From Streptomyces sp. QL37 (GTDB lineage: Bacteria > Actinomycetota > Actinomycetes > Streptomycetales > Streptomycetaceae): a stretch of DNA of 64,000 nt. This document shows, one piece after another, positions 51,944-60,861 of this stretch; position 1 is the stretch's first letter, and every line of letters begins with the position of its first letter. Where the stretch lies: contig NZ_PTJS01000001.1 in the NCBI RefSeq assembly GCF_002941025.1, forward strand, positions 1,116,001 to 1,180,000, given 5' to 3'. Position numbers and translations under genes: made by a program. The notes beneath the pieces are model-generated. The model worked only from the letters and a program-made list of their open reading frames with translations. It did no database searches and had not been told where the DNA came from.

Positions 51944-54100
51944 ATGGCCGGAACAGTCGAGAACCAGGAGCACGAGCGCGTCAGGGCGCTGCTCGACCGG
52001 GTCCGGGGCGAGGGGCGCGACGCGCTCACCGCGCCGGAGGGGAAGGTCGTCGCCGACGCGTACGGGATCACGGTGCCGGGCGAGGGCCTGGCCCGGGACG
52101 TGGACGAGGCGGTGGCGCTGGCCGACCGCCTCGGCGGTCCGGTCGTCCTCAAGATCGTCTCCCCCGACATCCTGCACAAGACGGATGCGGGCGGTGTCGT
52201 GGTCGGCGTGTCGGGCGCCAAGGAGGTGCGCGCGGCGTTCTGCACCATCGTGAAGAACGCGAAGGCCTACGCGGCCGACGCGCGGATCGAGGGTGTGCAG
52301 GTGCAGCAGCTCGTGCCTCCCGGCCAGGAGGTCATCGTCGGTGCGGTCACCGACCCCACGTTCGGGAAGGTGGTGGCGTTCGGCCTCGGCGGTGTCCTGG
52401 TCGAGGTGCTCAAGGACATCACCTTCCGGCTGGCACCGGTGACCGCGGACGAGGCACGGTCGATGCTCGACTCGATCGGCGCCGCGGAGATCCTGAAGGG
52501 GGTGCGCGGAGCCCCGGCCGTGGACCGGTGGGCGCTGGCGGAGCAGATCCGGCGGGTCTCCCAACTGGTCACGGACTTCCCGGAGATCGCGGAGGTCGAC
52601 CTCAACCCGGTCATCGCGTCTCCGGACGGCGCTGTCGCCGCCGACATCCGGATCCTGCTGACGACCGAGGAGGTGAAGGCGCGGCGCCGCTACAGCCGGG
52701 AGGAGATCCTCGTCTCGATGCGCCGGCTGATGGAGCCGCGTTCGGTCGCGGTCATCGGCGCGTCCAACGAGCAGGGGAAGATCGGCAATTCGGTGATGCG
52801 CAACCTCATCGACGGCGGGTTCGCGGGCGAGATTCACCCGGTGAACCCCAAGGCCGATGACATTCTCGGCCGCAAGGCGTACAAGAGTGTCACCGACGTT
52901 CCCGGTGAGGTGGATGTGGCGGTCTTCGCGATACCCGCCAAGTTCGTCGCGTCGGCGCTCCAGGAGGTGGGCCGCAAGGGGATCCCCAACGCCGTGCTCA
53001 TCCCGTCCGGCTTCGCCGAGACGGGCGAACAGGCCCTCCAGGACGAGATCGTGGCGATCGGCGAGGAGCACGGTGTGCGGCTTCTCGGGCCGAACATCTA
53101 CGGCTACTACTCGACCTGGCAGGACCTCTGCGCCACCTTCTGCACCCCGTACGACGTCAAGGGCCCGGTGGCGCTGACCTCGCAGTCCGGTGGCATCGGC
53201 ATGGCGATCCTGGGGTTCGCGCGGTCGACGAGGACGGGGGTGTCGGCGATCGTCGGGCTCGGCAACAAGTCGGACATCGACGAGGACGACCTGCTGACCT
53301 GGTTCGGCGAGGACCCGAACACCGCGTGCATCGCGATGCACCTGGAGGACCTCAAGGACGGGCGGGCGTTCGTGGAGGCGGCCCGGGCGACCGTGCCGAA
53401 GAAGCCCGTGGTGGTCCTCAAGGCTGGCCGGACGAGCGCGGGCGCCAGGGCGGCGGGTTCCCACACGGGCGCGCTGGCAGGGGACGACGCCGTGTACGAC
53501 GACATCCTGAGGCAGGCTGGGGTGATCCGGGCCCCGGGTCTGAACGACATGCTCGAGTACGCGCGGGCGCTCCCCGTGCTGCCGGCTCCCAAGGGCGACA
53601 ACGTCGTGATCATCACGGGGGCGGGCGGTTCCGGGGTGCTCCTCTCGGACGCGATCGTCGACAACGGGCTCTCGCTGATGGAGATCCCGCCGGACCTGGA
53701 CACCGCGTTCAAGGCCTTCATCCCGCCGTTCGGGGCGGCCGGGAACCCGATCGACATCACGGGCGGTGAGCCGCCGTCGACGTACGAGGCGACGATCCGG
53801 CTGGGGATGGAGGATCCGCGGATCCACGCTCTGGTGCTCGGCTACTGGCACACGATCGTCACGCCGCCGATGGTCTTCGCGGAGCTCACGGCCCGCGTGG
53901 TCGAGGAGTTCCGGACGCGCGGGATCGAGAAGCCCGTGGTGGCGTCGCTCGCCGGTGACACGGAGGTCGAGGAGGCGTGCGCATATCTGTTCGAGAGGGG
54001 TGTCGTGGCGTATCCGTACACCACGGAACGGCCGGTCGCCGTACTCGGCGCGAAGTACAGGTGGGCCAGAGCCGCCGGTTTGCTGGGCGGTGCCCGATGA
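51944..54100 (+). CDS. ADP-forming acyl-CoA synthetase (acetate-CoA ligase family)
   Basis: A 718-residue single-chain NDP-forming synthetase. The ATP-grasp beta-type domain comes first (about 15-250: VVLKIVSPDILHKTDAGGV, VGAVTDPTFGKVVAFGLGG). The CoA-binding and ligase domains follow (RSVAVIGASNEQGKIGNSV; LTSQSGGIGMAILG; the phosphohistidine loop in AGSHTGALAGDD). Most enzymes of this group have the reverse domain order, so this is the permuted form. It begins two bases after frc and may recycle CoA thioesters in the pathway. Confidence 0.85.
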   Translation: MAGTVENQEHERVRALLDRVRGEGRDALTAPEGKVVADAYGITVPGEGLARDVDEAVALADRLGGPVVLKIVSPDILHKTDAGGVVVGVSGAKEVRAAFCTIVKNAKAYAADARIEGVQVQQLVPPGQEVIVGAVTDPTFGKVVAFGLGGVLVEVLKDITFRLAPVTADEARSMLDSIGAAEILKGVRGAPAVDRWALAEQIRRVSQLVTDFPEIAEVDLNPVIASPDGAVAADIRILLTTEEVKARRRYSREEILVSMRRLMEPRSVAVIGASNEQGKIGNSVMRNLIDGGFAGEIHPVNPKADDILGRKAYKSVTDVPGEVDVAVFAIPAKFVASALQEVGRKGIPNAVLIPSGFAETGEQALQDEIVAIGEEHGVRLLGPNIYGYYSTWQDLCATFCTPYDVKGPVALTSQSGGIGMAILGFARSTRTGVSAIVGLGNKSDIDEDDLLTWFGEDPNTACIAMHLEDLKDGRAFVEAARATVPKKPVVVLKAGRTSAGARAAGSHTGALAGDDAVYDDILRQAGVIRAPGLNDMLEYARALPVLPAPKGDNVVIITGAGGSGVLLSDAIVDNGLSLMEIPPDLDTAFKAFIPPFGAAGNPIDITGGEPPSTYEATIRLGMEDPRIHALVLGYWHTIVTPPMVFAELTARVVEEFRTRGIEKPVVASLAGDTEVEEACAYLFERGVVAYPYTTERPVAVLGAKYRWARAAGLLGGAR

Positions 54101-54224
54101 CCTGATGACGACGGCTCGAACCACGGGGTCTGCGGCGTACCGATCGGCCGCGGACCCCCGCGCGAAGTGAGAACGGGCAGGGGGCGCCGGCCAGACTTCC
54201 TTCCACGCAAGGGGTTCGATCTAC

Positions 54225-55613
54225 ATGGCGACAACCGACATCTCGACTTCCGTCCCCTACAGGGAGGTGACGGACGCCAACGGCAGGACCTACCGCCTTG
54301 GCGAGAGCGACATCGACATCATGGGCCGCAAGCGCAAGTGGATGGTCATCCTGCCGTGGATCGGCATGATGGGCATCAGCTCGGCCGAGTACGCCTTCGC
54401 GTCGGCGGAGGACACGCTGCACCACGCGCACAACTGGGACAGCGGCCACATCTACTGGATGATGACCGTCTGGGTGTTCTTCCAGGCCGCGGTCGCGATG
54501 CCCGCGGGAAGACTGCGGGAGACCGGCAGGCTGCCGGCCCGCTGGGCGATGATGCTCGGTGCGACGGGCACCCTCCTCGGCTATCTGTCTCTGGCGTACG
54601 CGCCGCACGTGATCTTCGCGTACATCGGTTTCAGTGTGTTCTCCGGCATGGGCGCGGGCATGGTGTACGCCACCTGCGTCAACATGGTCGGCAAGTGGTA
54701 CCCGGAGCGGCGGGGTGGCAAGACCGGCTTCGTCAACGGCGGTTTCGCCTACGGTTCGGTGCCTTTCGTCTTCATCTTCACCGGGTTCATGGACATCACC
54801 AACTTCAGGTGGGTCCTGGTCTCCGTGGGTCTCTTCCTCGCCACGCTCGTGGCCTGCGCCGGCTTCTTCTTCCGGGACCCGCCGAAGAACTGGTGGCCCG
54901 CGGAGGTGGACCCGCTCAACCCGCCCGAGGACCCACGGGCCCGCCGTGCGCTGGAGAAGAACCCGCCGGCCGTCAAGCAGTACTCCCCCGGTGAGGCGTG
55001 GAAGACCGGCCGTGTGGCGCTGATGTGGTGCTGTCTCGCCTGTACCTCGGGCGTCAACATCTTCGGTATCGCCTTCCAGGTCGACATCGGCCAGGACGCG
55101 GGCTTCGCCGCGGGCATCGTGGCCACGGCCATGTCGCTCAAGGCGATCGTCAACGGCACCGGGCGCGGCGTCATCGGCTGGCTCTCCGACCTCTACGGCC
55201 GCAAGAAGTGCCTGCTCTACGTCTGCGTCATCCTGGGGCTCGCCCAGTTCGGCATCATCTGGGCGGCCGACATGAAGAGCCTGCCGCTGTTCCTGTTCTT
55301 CTCCGCGGTCTCCGGCTTCGGGGGCGGCGCCATCTTCCCGATGTTCGCGGCGATGACGGCGGACTACTTCGGTGAGAACAACAACGCCACCAACTACGGC
55401 ATGGTCTACAGCTCCAAACTCGTCTCCGGACTCGGAGCGGGGATGGGCTTCCTGGTCGTCGACGCCTGGGGGCTCAACGGCGCGTTCATCCTGGCGGGCA
55501 GCATCTCGTTCTTCGCGGGATTCCTCGCGCTGTTCCTCGCCGCACCCGGCCGCGACCGGAAGGGCAACCTGGTGAAGGCCGGCCCCGCCCCGGTCATCAG
55601 GGAGACCGACTGA
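54225..55613 (+). CDS. OFA-family MFS transporter (probable oxalate:formate antiporter)
   Basis: A 462-residue major facilitator with twelve helices. It shows the OFA-type opening helix with GISSAEYAFASAEDTL, VFSGMGAGMVYATCVNMVGK and WYPERRGGKTGFVNGG, and a second-half block NGTGRGVIGWLSDLYGRKK. Located at the end of the frc operon, it most likely exchanges oxalate for formate or takes up oxalate. ATG at 54225 has AAGGGG upstream; 124 bp separate it from the synthetase. Confidence 0.83.
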   Translation: MATTDISTSVPYREVTDANGRTYRLGESDIDIMGRKRKWMVILPWIGMMGISSAEYAFASAEDTLHHAHNWDSGHIYWMMTVWVFFQAAVAMPAGRLRETGRLPARWAMMLGATGTLLGYLSLAYAPHVIFAYIGFSVFSGMGAGMVYATCVNMVGKWYPERRGGKTGFVNGGFAYGSVPFVFIFTGFMDITNFRWVLVSVGLFLATLVACAGFFFRDPPKNWWPAEVDPLNPPEDPRARRALEKNPPAVKQYSPGEAWKTGRVALMWCCLACTSGVNIFGIAFQVDIGQDAGFAAGIVATAMSLKAIVNGTGRGVIGWLSDLYGRKKCLLYVCVILGLAQFGIIWAADMKSLPLFLFFSAVSGFGGGAIFPMFAAMTADYFGENNNATNYGMVYSSKLVSGLGAGMGFLVVDAWGLNGAFILAGSISFFAGFLALFLAAPGRDRKGNLVKAGPAPVIRETD

Positions 55614-55630
55614 CCGCACACCGCGGTACA

Positions 55631-55667
55631 CGCGTGGGGCCCGGTTCCCGGAACCGGGCCCCACGCG
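55631..55667. terminator. Long bidirectional terminator between OFA transporter and isomerase genes
   Basis: CGCGTGGGGCCCGGTTC (55631-55647) pairs perfectly over 17 bp with 55651-55667 around a 3-base loop. It lies between converging genes 73 bp apart; TTGTGTGTG follows on the forward strand. Confidence 0.88.
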
Positions 55668-55686
55668 TTGTGTGTGCCCGAGGGCG

Positions 55687-56757
55687 TCAGTCCCCGCAGC
55701 GGCTCTCGCGCAGCGAGTGCAGGTGTGCGCTGGACTTGCGGGCGAAGGCGAAGGACTCGACCGGGTTGTCGTGCTCCGTCTGCCAGTGGTGGTAGGTGCG
55801 GCCACGGCCGGTGCGGGCCGTCACCCTGCTCAGGAAGTTCGTGTAGTCGATGTCGCCGTCACCGACGTCCGTCATGTCGTACCCGTCGCGGGAGGCGTCG
55901 TTGCGGGTGCCGTCCTTGACGTGGAAGAGCGGGTAGCGGTCGGGCTGCTTGAGCACGTAGTCGATGGGGTTGAAGGGGGCCGGCGTTCCGTCCACCCGCT
56001 TGCCGAAGCGGAACTGGGCGCAGAACGCCCAGTAGATGTCCATCTCCAGGTAGACCAGGTCGGGATCGGTCTCGGCGAGCAGGACGTCGTAGAGGCGCAC
56101 CTTCGGCTTGTCGGTGGCGAAGGAGAACTCCTCCGCGTGGTTGTGCTGGTAGAACTTCATGCCGCGCTTGCGGGCGGCGGCGCCGTAGGTGTTGAAGTCC
56201 TCGGCGGCCCGCTTCCAGCCGTCGACCGTGTCGCCGTAGCGGAACGGCCCGGAGGCGGTGCCGATGTGCTTGAGGCCCAGGGCCTCCGCCTCGTCCAGGA
56301 CCTTGGTGAGGTTCTGCGCGAAGGAGTAGGCGTCGGGGTTGTTGTCGTCGTAGTAGTTGACGTGGCTGCCGATGGGGTTGAGCCCGTGATCCTTGGCCAG
56401 CCTCTTGAGCTGGGCGAGGGTGATGGCTCCGGCCGAGCCCTGGGTGTATCCGGCGAACTCGATCTCGTCGTAGCCGTACTTCTCGAGTTCGGCGAAGACG
56501 GGGGCGAAGCCGAGGGTGGAGACCTTGTCTCGGAGGCTGTAGAGCTGGATGCCGAGGCGGCCCGGAGGCAGGACGGCGCGGCCCTTGCCGTGCCCGTTGC
56601 CATGGCCGTGGCCGTGGCCGTGGCTGCCGTGCGGGCCGGCCGCCTGGGCGGCTGCGCCGCTGAGCAGGGTCGCGGCCGTGGCTCCGGCGGCGACGCCCAG
56701 GACGTTGCGGCGGCTGAGTCTGCGCGCGAGCTCGGGGTCCTTCGGGGTGCGGCTCAT
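55687..56757 (-). CDS. Tat-exported sugar phosphate isomerase/epimerase-fold protein
   Basis: A 356-residue TIM-barrel protein with a twin-arginine signal (RRLSRRNVLGVAAGAT) and a mature His/Gly-rich linker (GSHGHGHGHGNGHGKG). The barrel domain starts LGIQLYSLRDKV; metal-binding positions are in EIEFAGYTQG, YQHNHAEEF, YLEMDIYWA and FHVKDGTRND. It is likely extracellular and metal dependent; substrate unknown. ATG at 56757 with GGGAG upstream. It lies 41 bp after the EboF-like gene, in the same direction, so it is probably the last gene of that operon. Confidence 0.83.
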   Translation of the reverse strand: MSRTPKDPELARRLSRRNVLGVAAGATAATLLSGAAAQAAGPHGSHGHGHGHGNGHGKGRAVLPPGRLGIQLYSLRDKVSTLGFAPVFAELEKYGYDEIEFAGYTQGSAGAITLAQLKRLAKDHGLNPIGSHVNYYDDNNPDAYSFAQNLTKVLDEAEALGLKHIGTASGPFRYGDTVDGWKRAAEDFNTYGAAARKRGMKFYQHNHAEEFSFATDKPKVRLYDVLLAETDPDLVYLEMDIYWAFCAQFRFGKRVDGTPAPFNPIDYVLKQPDRYPLFHVKDGTRNDASRDGYDMTDVGDGDIDYTNFLSRVTARTGRGRTYHHWQTEHDNPVESFAFARKSSAHLHSLRESRCGD

Positions 56758-56798
56758 GATCACGAATCTCCCTGTGAACGTGCGGGCGGAGCGGATTG

Positions 56799-58196
56799 TC
56801 AGTGCAGTCCGGCAAGCTGGAGGAGCAAGGACTTCACTTCGGTGGCCTGGACTCGGCCGTTGAACGCGTGGGGGGTGGAGCAGAGGATGAGCGGACCTTC
56901 GTCGTCGCTCGTGGGCAGGCGGCCGTGGCTGCCGCGGATAGGTGACGGATCCAGGGGCACGACCGCCATGCGGTAGCGCATCCCGAGTTTCTTGCGGGCG
57001 ACGGCCGACGCGGCCCTGACCCGGACGTAGGGGTCCTGGGGGTCCATGAAGAGCTCCACGGGGTCGTAGCCCGGTTTGCGGTGGATCTCGACGAGCTGCG
57101 CGAAGTCGGGCGCGCGGTCGTCGTCGAGCCAGTAGTAGTACGTGAACCAGGCGTCCTTCTCCGCCACGGCGACGAGCTCGCCGGAGCGGGGATGGTCCAG
57201 GTGGTGTGCCTTCTTGCCCTCGTCGTCGAGGAGCTGCTCGATGCCGGGGAGGTCCGCGAGTGCCTCCCGGGTCGCGTCGAGGTCCTCGGGCCGGCGTACG
57301 TAGACGTGGGCGAGCTGGTGGTCGGCGACGGCGAAGGCGCGGGAGGCCATCGGGTCGAGGTACTCCATGCCGTCCTGGGTGTGCACCTCCAGGAGTCCGG
57401 CGCGGCGCAGGGCCCGGTTGATGTCGACGGGCCGGTCGACGCGGGTGATGCCGTACTCGGACAGGGCGACGACGGTGCGGCCCTCGGCCGCGGCGTCGGC
57501 GAGCAGGGGTCCCACGGCGCGGTCGAGGTCGGCTGCGGCCCGGTGGGAGCGGGGGTCGTCGGGGCCGTAGCGCTGGAGGTCGTAGTCGAGGTGCGGGAGG
57601 TAGCAGAGGGCCAGGTCGGGGCTGCGGGTGCCGAGGAGGTGCCGGGTGGCGTCGATGATCCACTGCGAGGACACGAGGTCGGCGCCGGGGCCCCAGAAAT
57701 GGAAGAGGGGAAAGGTGCCCAGCTTCTCGGTCAGTTCGTCGTGCAGCGCCGGGGGCCGGGTGTAGCAGTCGGGTTCCTTGCGGCCGTCGGCGTAGTACAC
57801 GGGGCGGGGGGTGACGGTCCAGTCGGTGTCGGCGCCCATCGCGTACCACCAGCAGATGTTGGCGACGGTGTAGCCGGGATGGGCGCGCCGGGCGGCGTCC
57901 CAGAGCTTGTCCCCTTCGACGAGCCCGTTGTGCTGGCGCCACAGGAGGACGTCGCCGAGTTCGCGGAAGTACCAGCCGTTGGCGACGATGCCGTGTTCGG
58001 AAGGGGTGGTGCCGGTGAGGAAGGTCGACTGGGCGGCGCAGGTGACGGCGGGCAGGACGGTGGAGAGCGGGGCCTGGGCGCCGGCCCCGGCCATGGCCCG
58101 GAGGTTCGGCATGTGCTGGAGCAGCTGGGGGGTGAGGCCGACGACGTCGAGGACCAGGAGCGGGGTGGGGCGCGCGTCGGCGCCGGGCGCGGTCAT
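56799..58196 (-). CDS. Alkaline-phosphatase-family/nucleotide pyrophosphatase protein (EboF-like)
   Basis: A 465-residue metalloenzyme of the alkaline phosphatase superfamily. The nucleophile loop is VLPAVTCAAQSTFLTGTTPS, preceded by LLVLDVVGLTPQLL; metal sites follow in YLPHLDYDLQRYGPDD and VVALSEYGITRV. It has no signal peptide. In ebo clusters a protein of this type accompanies EboE. The ATG at 58196 overlaps the EboE stop (ATGA) and has AAGGAG upstream. Confidence 0.82.
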   Translation of the reverse strand: MTAPGADARPTPLLVLDVVGLTPQLLQHMPNLRAMAGAGAQAPLSTVLPAVTCAAQSTFLTGTTPSEHGIVANGWYFRELGDVLLWRQHNGLVEGDKLWDAARRAHPGYTVANICWWYAMGADTDWTVTPRPVYYADGRKEPDCYTRPPALHDELTEKLGTFPLFHFWGPGADLVSSQWIIDATRHLLGTRSPDLALCYLPHLDYDLQRYGPDDPRSHRAAADLDRAVGPLLADAAAEGRTVVALSEYGITRVDRPVDINRALRRAGLLEVHTQDGMEYLDPMASRAFAVADHQLAHVYVRRPEDLDATREALADLPGIEQLLDDEGKKAHHLDHPRSGELVAVAEKDAWFTYYYWLDDDRAPDFAQLVEIHRKPGYDPVELFMDPQDPYVRVRAASAVARKKLGMRYRMAVVPLDPSPIRGSHGRLPTSDDEGPLILCSTPHAFNGRVQATEVKSLLLQLAGLH

Positions 58197-59368
58197 GGGA
58201 GCTCCTTGAGTCCGAGGTCGACGAGGAGGTCGCGGGCGAGGGTGAGTTCGGCGGCGATGCCGTCGGCGAGCTGGGTGCGGTTGCGCGGCCGCAGTTCGGC
58301 GGGGAGCGCCTGCCAGGTGTACGTCTCGACCTCGAGGTGCCGGGTGAGGGGTGTGGCTCCGCCGACGAGCCGGTCCAGCACGGTCTGGAGCACGGGGAGA
58401 GTGGACGTGAGCGGGGGTGCGGGGGGCGCGTGCAGGGGGACGTGGAAGTGGGAGCGCCAGGGCGTGCTGTCGGGGAGCGCGCCGCCGGAGACCGCCTCGT
58501 CGAGGTCGTCGGTGCCGCGGAGGCCCGCATCGGTGAGGGTGCGGGTCTGGTGCAGGAAGCGGGGCTCGGCGAAGGCTCCCAGGGCGGCGCGCACCTCGGG
58601 CAGATGAGGGTGTTCGGCGTGCAGTGCCGCGGAGAGCTGGGCCTTGGCCACGGTGATCCCGGCCGTGCGCAGGGCGTCGAGAGCGGTGTCCGGATCCTCG
58701 AAGGAGGTGGCGAGGTGGCAGGTGTCGACACAGATGCCGATGCGGTCGTGGCCCACCGCGGTGAGGGGGCCGATGGCGTCGGCGGTGGTCTCCACGGTGC
58801 AGCCGGGTTCCGGTTCGAGGCCGATCCTGATGGCCTTGCCGGTCAGCTCGGCGAGGGCGTCGAGCCGCTGCGCGAGCGTGGTGAACGCCTTCCGCGCGGT
58901 GACCGCCGCCGTGGGGTCGTCGGCGAAAGGGGTGCGCCAGGCGATCGGCAGGGTGGAGATGGTGCCTTCGGTGACGTCGTCGGGGAGCAGCGCGGCGAGC
59001 AGCCTGGCCAGGTCGGTGGTGTGGGAGAGCCGCTCGGGGTCCGTCCAGTCCGGTGTGTAGACGCGGTACTTGACCTCCTGGGCCCCGAAGCCCTCGTAGG
59101 GGAAGCCGTTGAGGGTGACCACTTCGAGGCCGCGGTGTTCGAGCTCGCCACGCAGGGAGCGCAAGGCGGCGGGGTCGTTGATCAGGGCGCGGGCGGCGTC
59201 CCTGGCGAGCCAGAGTCCGATGCCGAGGCGGTCCCGGCCGAGCCTTTTGCGTACGGGTTCGCAGTGGTCGCGCAGCTGGGCGCGGACTCCTTCGAGGGTC
59301 TCGGCGGGGTGCACGTTGGTGCAGTAGGCGAGGTGCACGGTCGAGCCGTCGGGGTGGCGGAAGCGCAT
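58193..59368 (-). CDS. eboE: EboE-like metabolite traffic protein (sugar isomerase TIM barrel)
   Basis: A 391-residue protein matching EboE: it opens LAYCTNVHPAETLEGVRAQL, continues VVTLNGFPYEGFGAQEVKYR, and has GLEPEPGCTVETTADAIG and GICVDTCHLATSFEDP. EboE belongs to ebo clusters, which in cyanobacteria and Pseudomonas are linked to transport or assembly of a secreted metabolite. The biochemical activity is unknown. It starts 3 bases downstream of the TatD gene and overlaps the next gene. Confidence 0.82.
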   Translation of the reverse strand: MRFRHPDGSTVHLAYCTNVHPAETLEGVRAQLRDHCEPVRKRLGRDRLGIGLWLARDAARALINDPAALRSLRGELEHRGLEVVTLNGFPYEGFGAQEVKYRVYTPDWTDPERLSHTTDLARLLAALLPDDVTEGTISTLPIAWRTPFADDPTAAVTARKAFTTLAQRLDALAELTGKAIRIGLEPEPGCTVETTADAIGPLTAVGHDRIGICVDTCHLATSFEDPDTALDALRTAGITVAKAQLSAALHAEHPHLPEVRAALGAFAEPRFLHQTRTLTDAGLRGTDDLDEAVSGGALPDSTPWRSHFHVPLHAPPAPPLTSTLPVLQTVLDRLVGGATPLTRHLEVETYTWQALPAELRPRNRTQLADGIAAELTLARDLLVDLGLKELP

Positions 59369-59371
59369 GGT

Positions 59372-60220
59372 TCACTCCCCGCCGCGGAGGATGGAGTTGC
59401 CCTCGTGGAGCGGTCCCGGTGCGTCGATGTCGAGCTGGAGCCGGCCGCTCTGCCCGTAGAAGGCGACGGGGTTGCGCCAGAGGACCTTGTCGACGTCGTC
59501 CTCGTCGAATCCGGCCTTCAGCATGGTGTCGGCGACCTTGCGGGTCTTCAGCGGGTCGCTCTTCCCCCAGTCCGCCGCGGAGTTGACGAGGATCCTGTCG
59601 GTGCCGTGGTTCCGCAGGACCGTGACCATGCGGTCCTCGTCCATCTTGGTGTCCGGGTAGATGGAGAATCCGGCCCAGCAGCCGCTGTCGAGCGCGTCGG
59701 TCACGGTCGTCTCGTTGAGGTGGTCGAGCAGGACCAGCTCCGGGGCGAGGGCCGACTCACGGATGACGTCGATGGTGCGGTGCAGGCCGGCGAGCTTGTC
59801 GCGGTGCGGGGTGTGCACGAGCGCGGGAAGACCGTGGTCGGCGGCGAGCTGCAGCTGGGTGGCGAGTGCCTTGTCCTCGGCGGGGGTCATCGAGTCGTAG
59901 CCGATCTCGCCGACGGCGACGACGGAGTCCTTGACGAGGTAGCGGGGCAGGGCGTCCAGGACGGGGGTGCAGCGGGGGTCGTTCGCCTCCTTGGGGTTGA
60001 GGGCGAGGGTGCAGTGGTGGGCGATGCCGTACTGGGAGGCGCGGAAGGGCTCCCAGCCCAGGAGGGCGTCGAAGTAGTCGAAGAAGCTGGCGGGCGAGGT
60101 GCGGGGCTGGCCGAGCCAGAAGGAGGGTTCGACGAGGGCGCGGACTCCTGCGTCGTACATCGCCTGGTAGTCGTCCGTGGTGCGGGAGGTCATGTGGATG
60201 TGGGGGTCGAAGATCCTCAT
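59372..60220 (-). CDS. eboB: TatD-family metal hydrolase (EboB-like)
   Basis: A 282-residue TIM-barrel metal hydrolase: FDPHIHMTSRTTDDYQAMYD supplies the HxH pair, AVGEIGYDSMT the glutamate, LVHTPHRDK and LLDHLNETTV the further ligands, and SAADWGKSDPL the late aspartate. In ebo clusters this is EboB; the substrate is not known. ATG at 60220 overlaps the EboA stop (ATGA). Confidence 0.83.
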   Translation of the reverse strand: MRIFDPHIHMTSRTTDDYQAMYDAGVRALVEPSFWLGQPRTSPASFFDYFDALLGWEPFRASQYGIAHHCTLALNPKEANDPRCTPVLDALPRYLVKDSVVAVGEIGYDSMTPAEDKALATQLQLAADHGLPALVHTPHRDKLAGLHRTIDVIRESALAPELVLLDHLNETTVTDALDSGCWAGFSIYPDTKMDEDRMVTVLRNHGTDRILVNSAADWGKSDPLKTRKVADTMLKAGFDEDDVDKVLWRNPVAFYGQSGRLQLDIDAPGPLHEGNSILRGGE

Positions 60221-60861
60221 CGGGTTTCCTCCGTGGACGTGGGCGTGGGGGCGGTGGCGGGCGCCGGGGCCGTGAGGTCGAGGACGGTCCGCAGGCCGAC
60301 GGGGACGGCACGCCCCGCGGCAGTACGTTCGGCTGCGAAGTCGCCCAGCATCCGGGCGAGTTCGGCGTCGCCGCGGGCACGTTCGGCGAGCCGGTCGAGT
60401 GCCTCGACGGGGACCTCGGTGAAGAGGCACTTGAGGACGGCGTGCCGCCAGCCGTGCGCGTCGAGGTGGTCCGCGCCGTACGGGCCGACGGCCGCGGCGA
60501 CCAGCCGGGTGTCGTTGGTGCGCAGCGCGTCCTCGACGAGGGGGAGCGCGGCGGCGCCGAGGTCGAGGCGGTGCAGGGTGAGGAGGACCGCACGGCGTTC
60601 GGCGGCGGTGCCCCGCTCGTAGAGCCTGGTCACGGCGGGCAGCCCCGCGCGGGCCTCGACGAGCAGCAGTGCGCGCACGGAGTCGGCGTGCTCGAGGCCG
60701 CAGTGCCTGCCCGCCGACGCGAACCGTAGCTCCCAGGGCGGGTTGCCGCTGTCCGCACCCGGGTGTGCCGCGGCGTGCGCGGCCTCGGCCAGCGCTTCGT
60801 CCAGCCAGGCCCTGGCCGCTCCCGGGAGCCGGTCGTCGAGTTCCTTACGGCTGATCAGCAT
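60217..60861 (-). CDS. eboA: EboA-domain protein
   Basis: A 214-residue helical protein. It shows the EboA features: WLDEALAEAAHAA near the N-terminus, FASAGRHCGLEHAD, and HGWRHAVLKCLFTEVPVEAL in the middle. The C-terminus is a Pro/Thr-rich tail. EboA is the signature gene of ebo clusters but has no known activity. ATG at 60861 overlaps the preceding isomerase gene by seven bases, so the two are translationally linked. Confidence 0.8.
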   Translation of the reverse strand: MLISRKELDDRLPGAARAWLDEALAEAAHAAAHPGADSGNPPWELRFASAGRHCGLEHADSVRALLLVEARAGLPAVTRLYERGTAAERRAVLLTLHRLDLGAAALPLVEDALRTNDTRLVAAAVGPYGADHLDAHGWRHAVLKCLFTEVPVEALDRLAERARGDAELARMLGDFAAERTAAGRAVPVGLRTVLDLTAPAPATAPTPTSTEETR

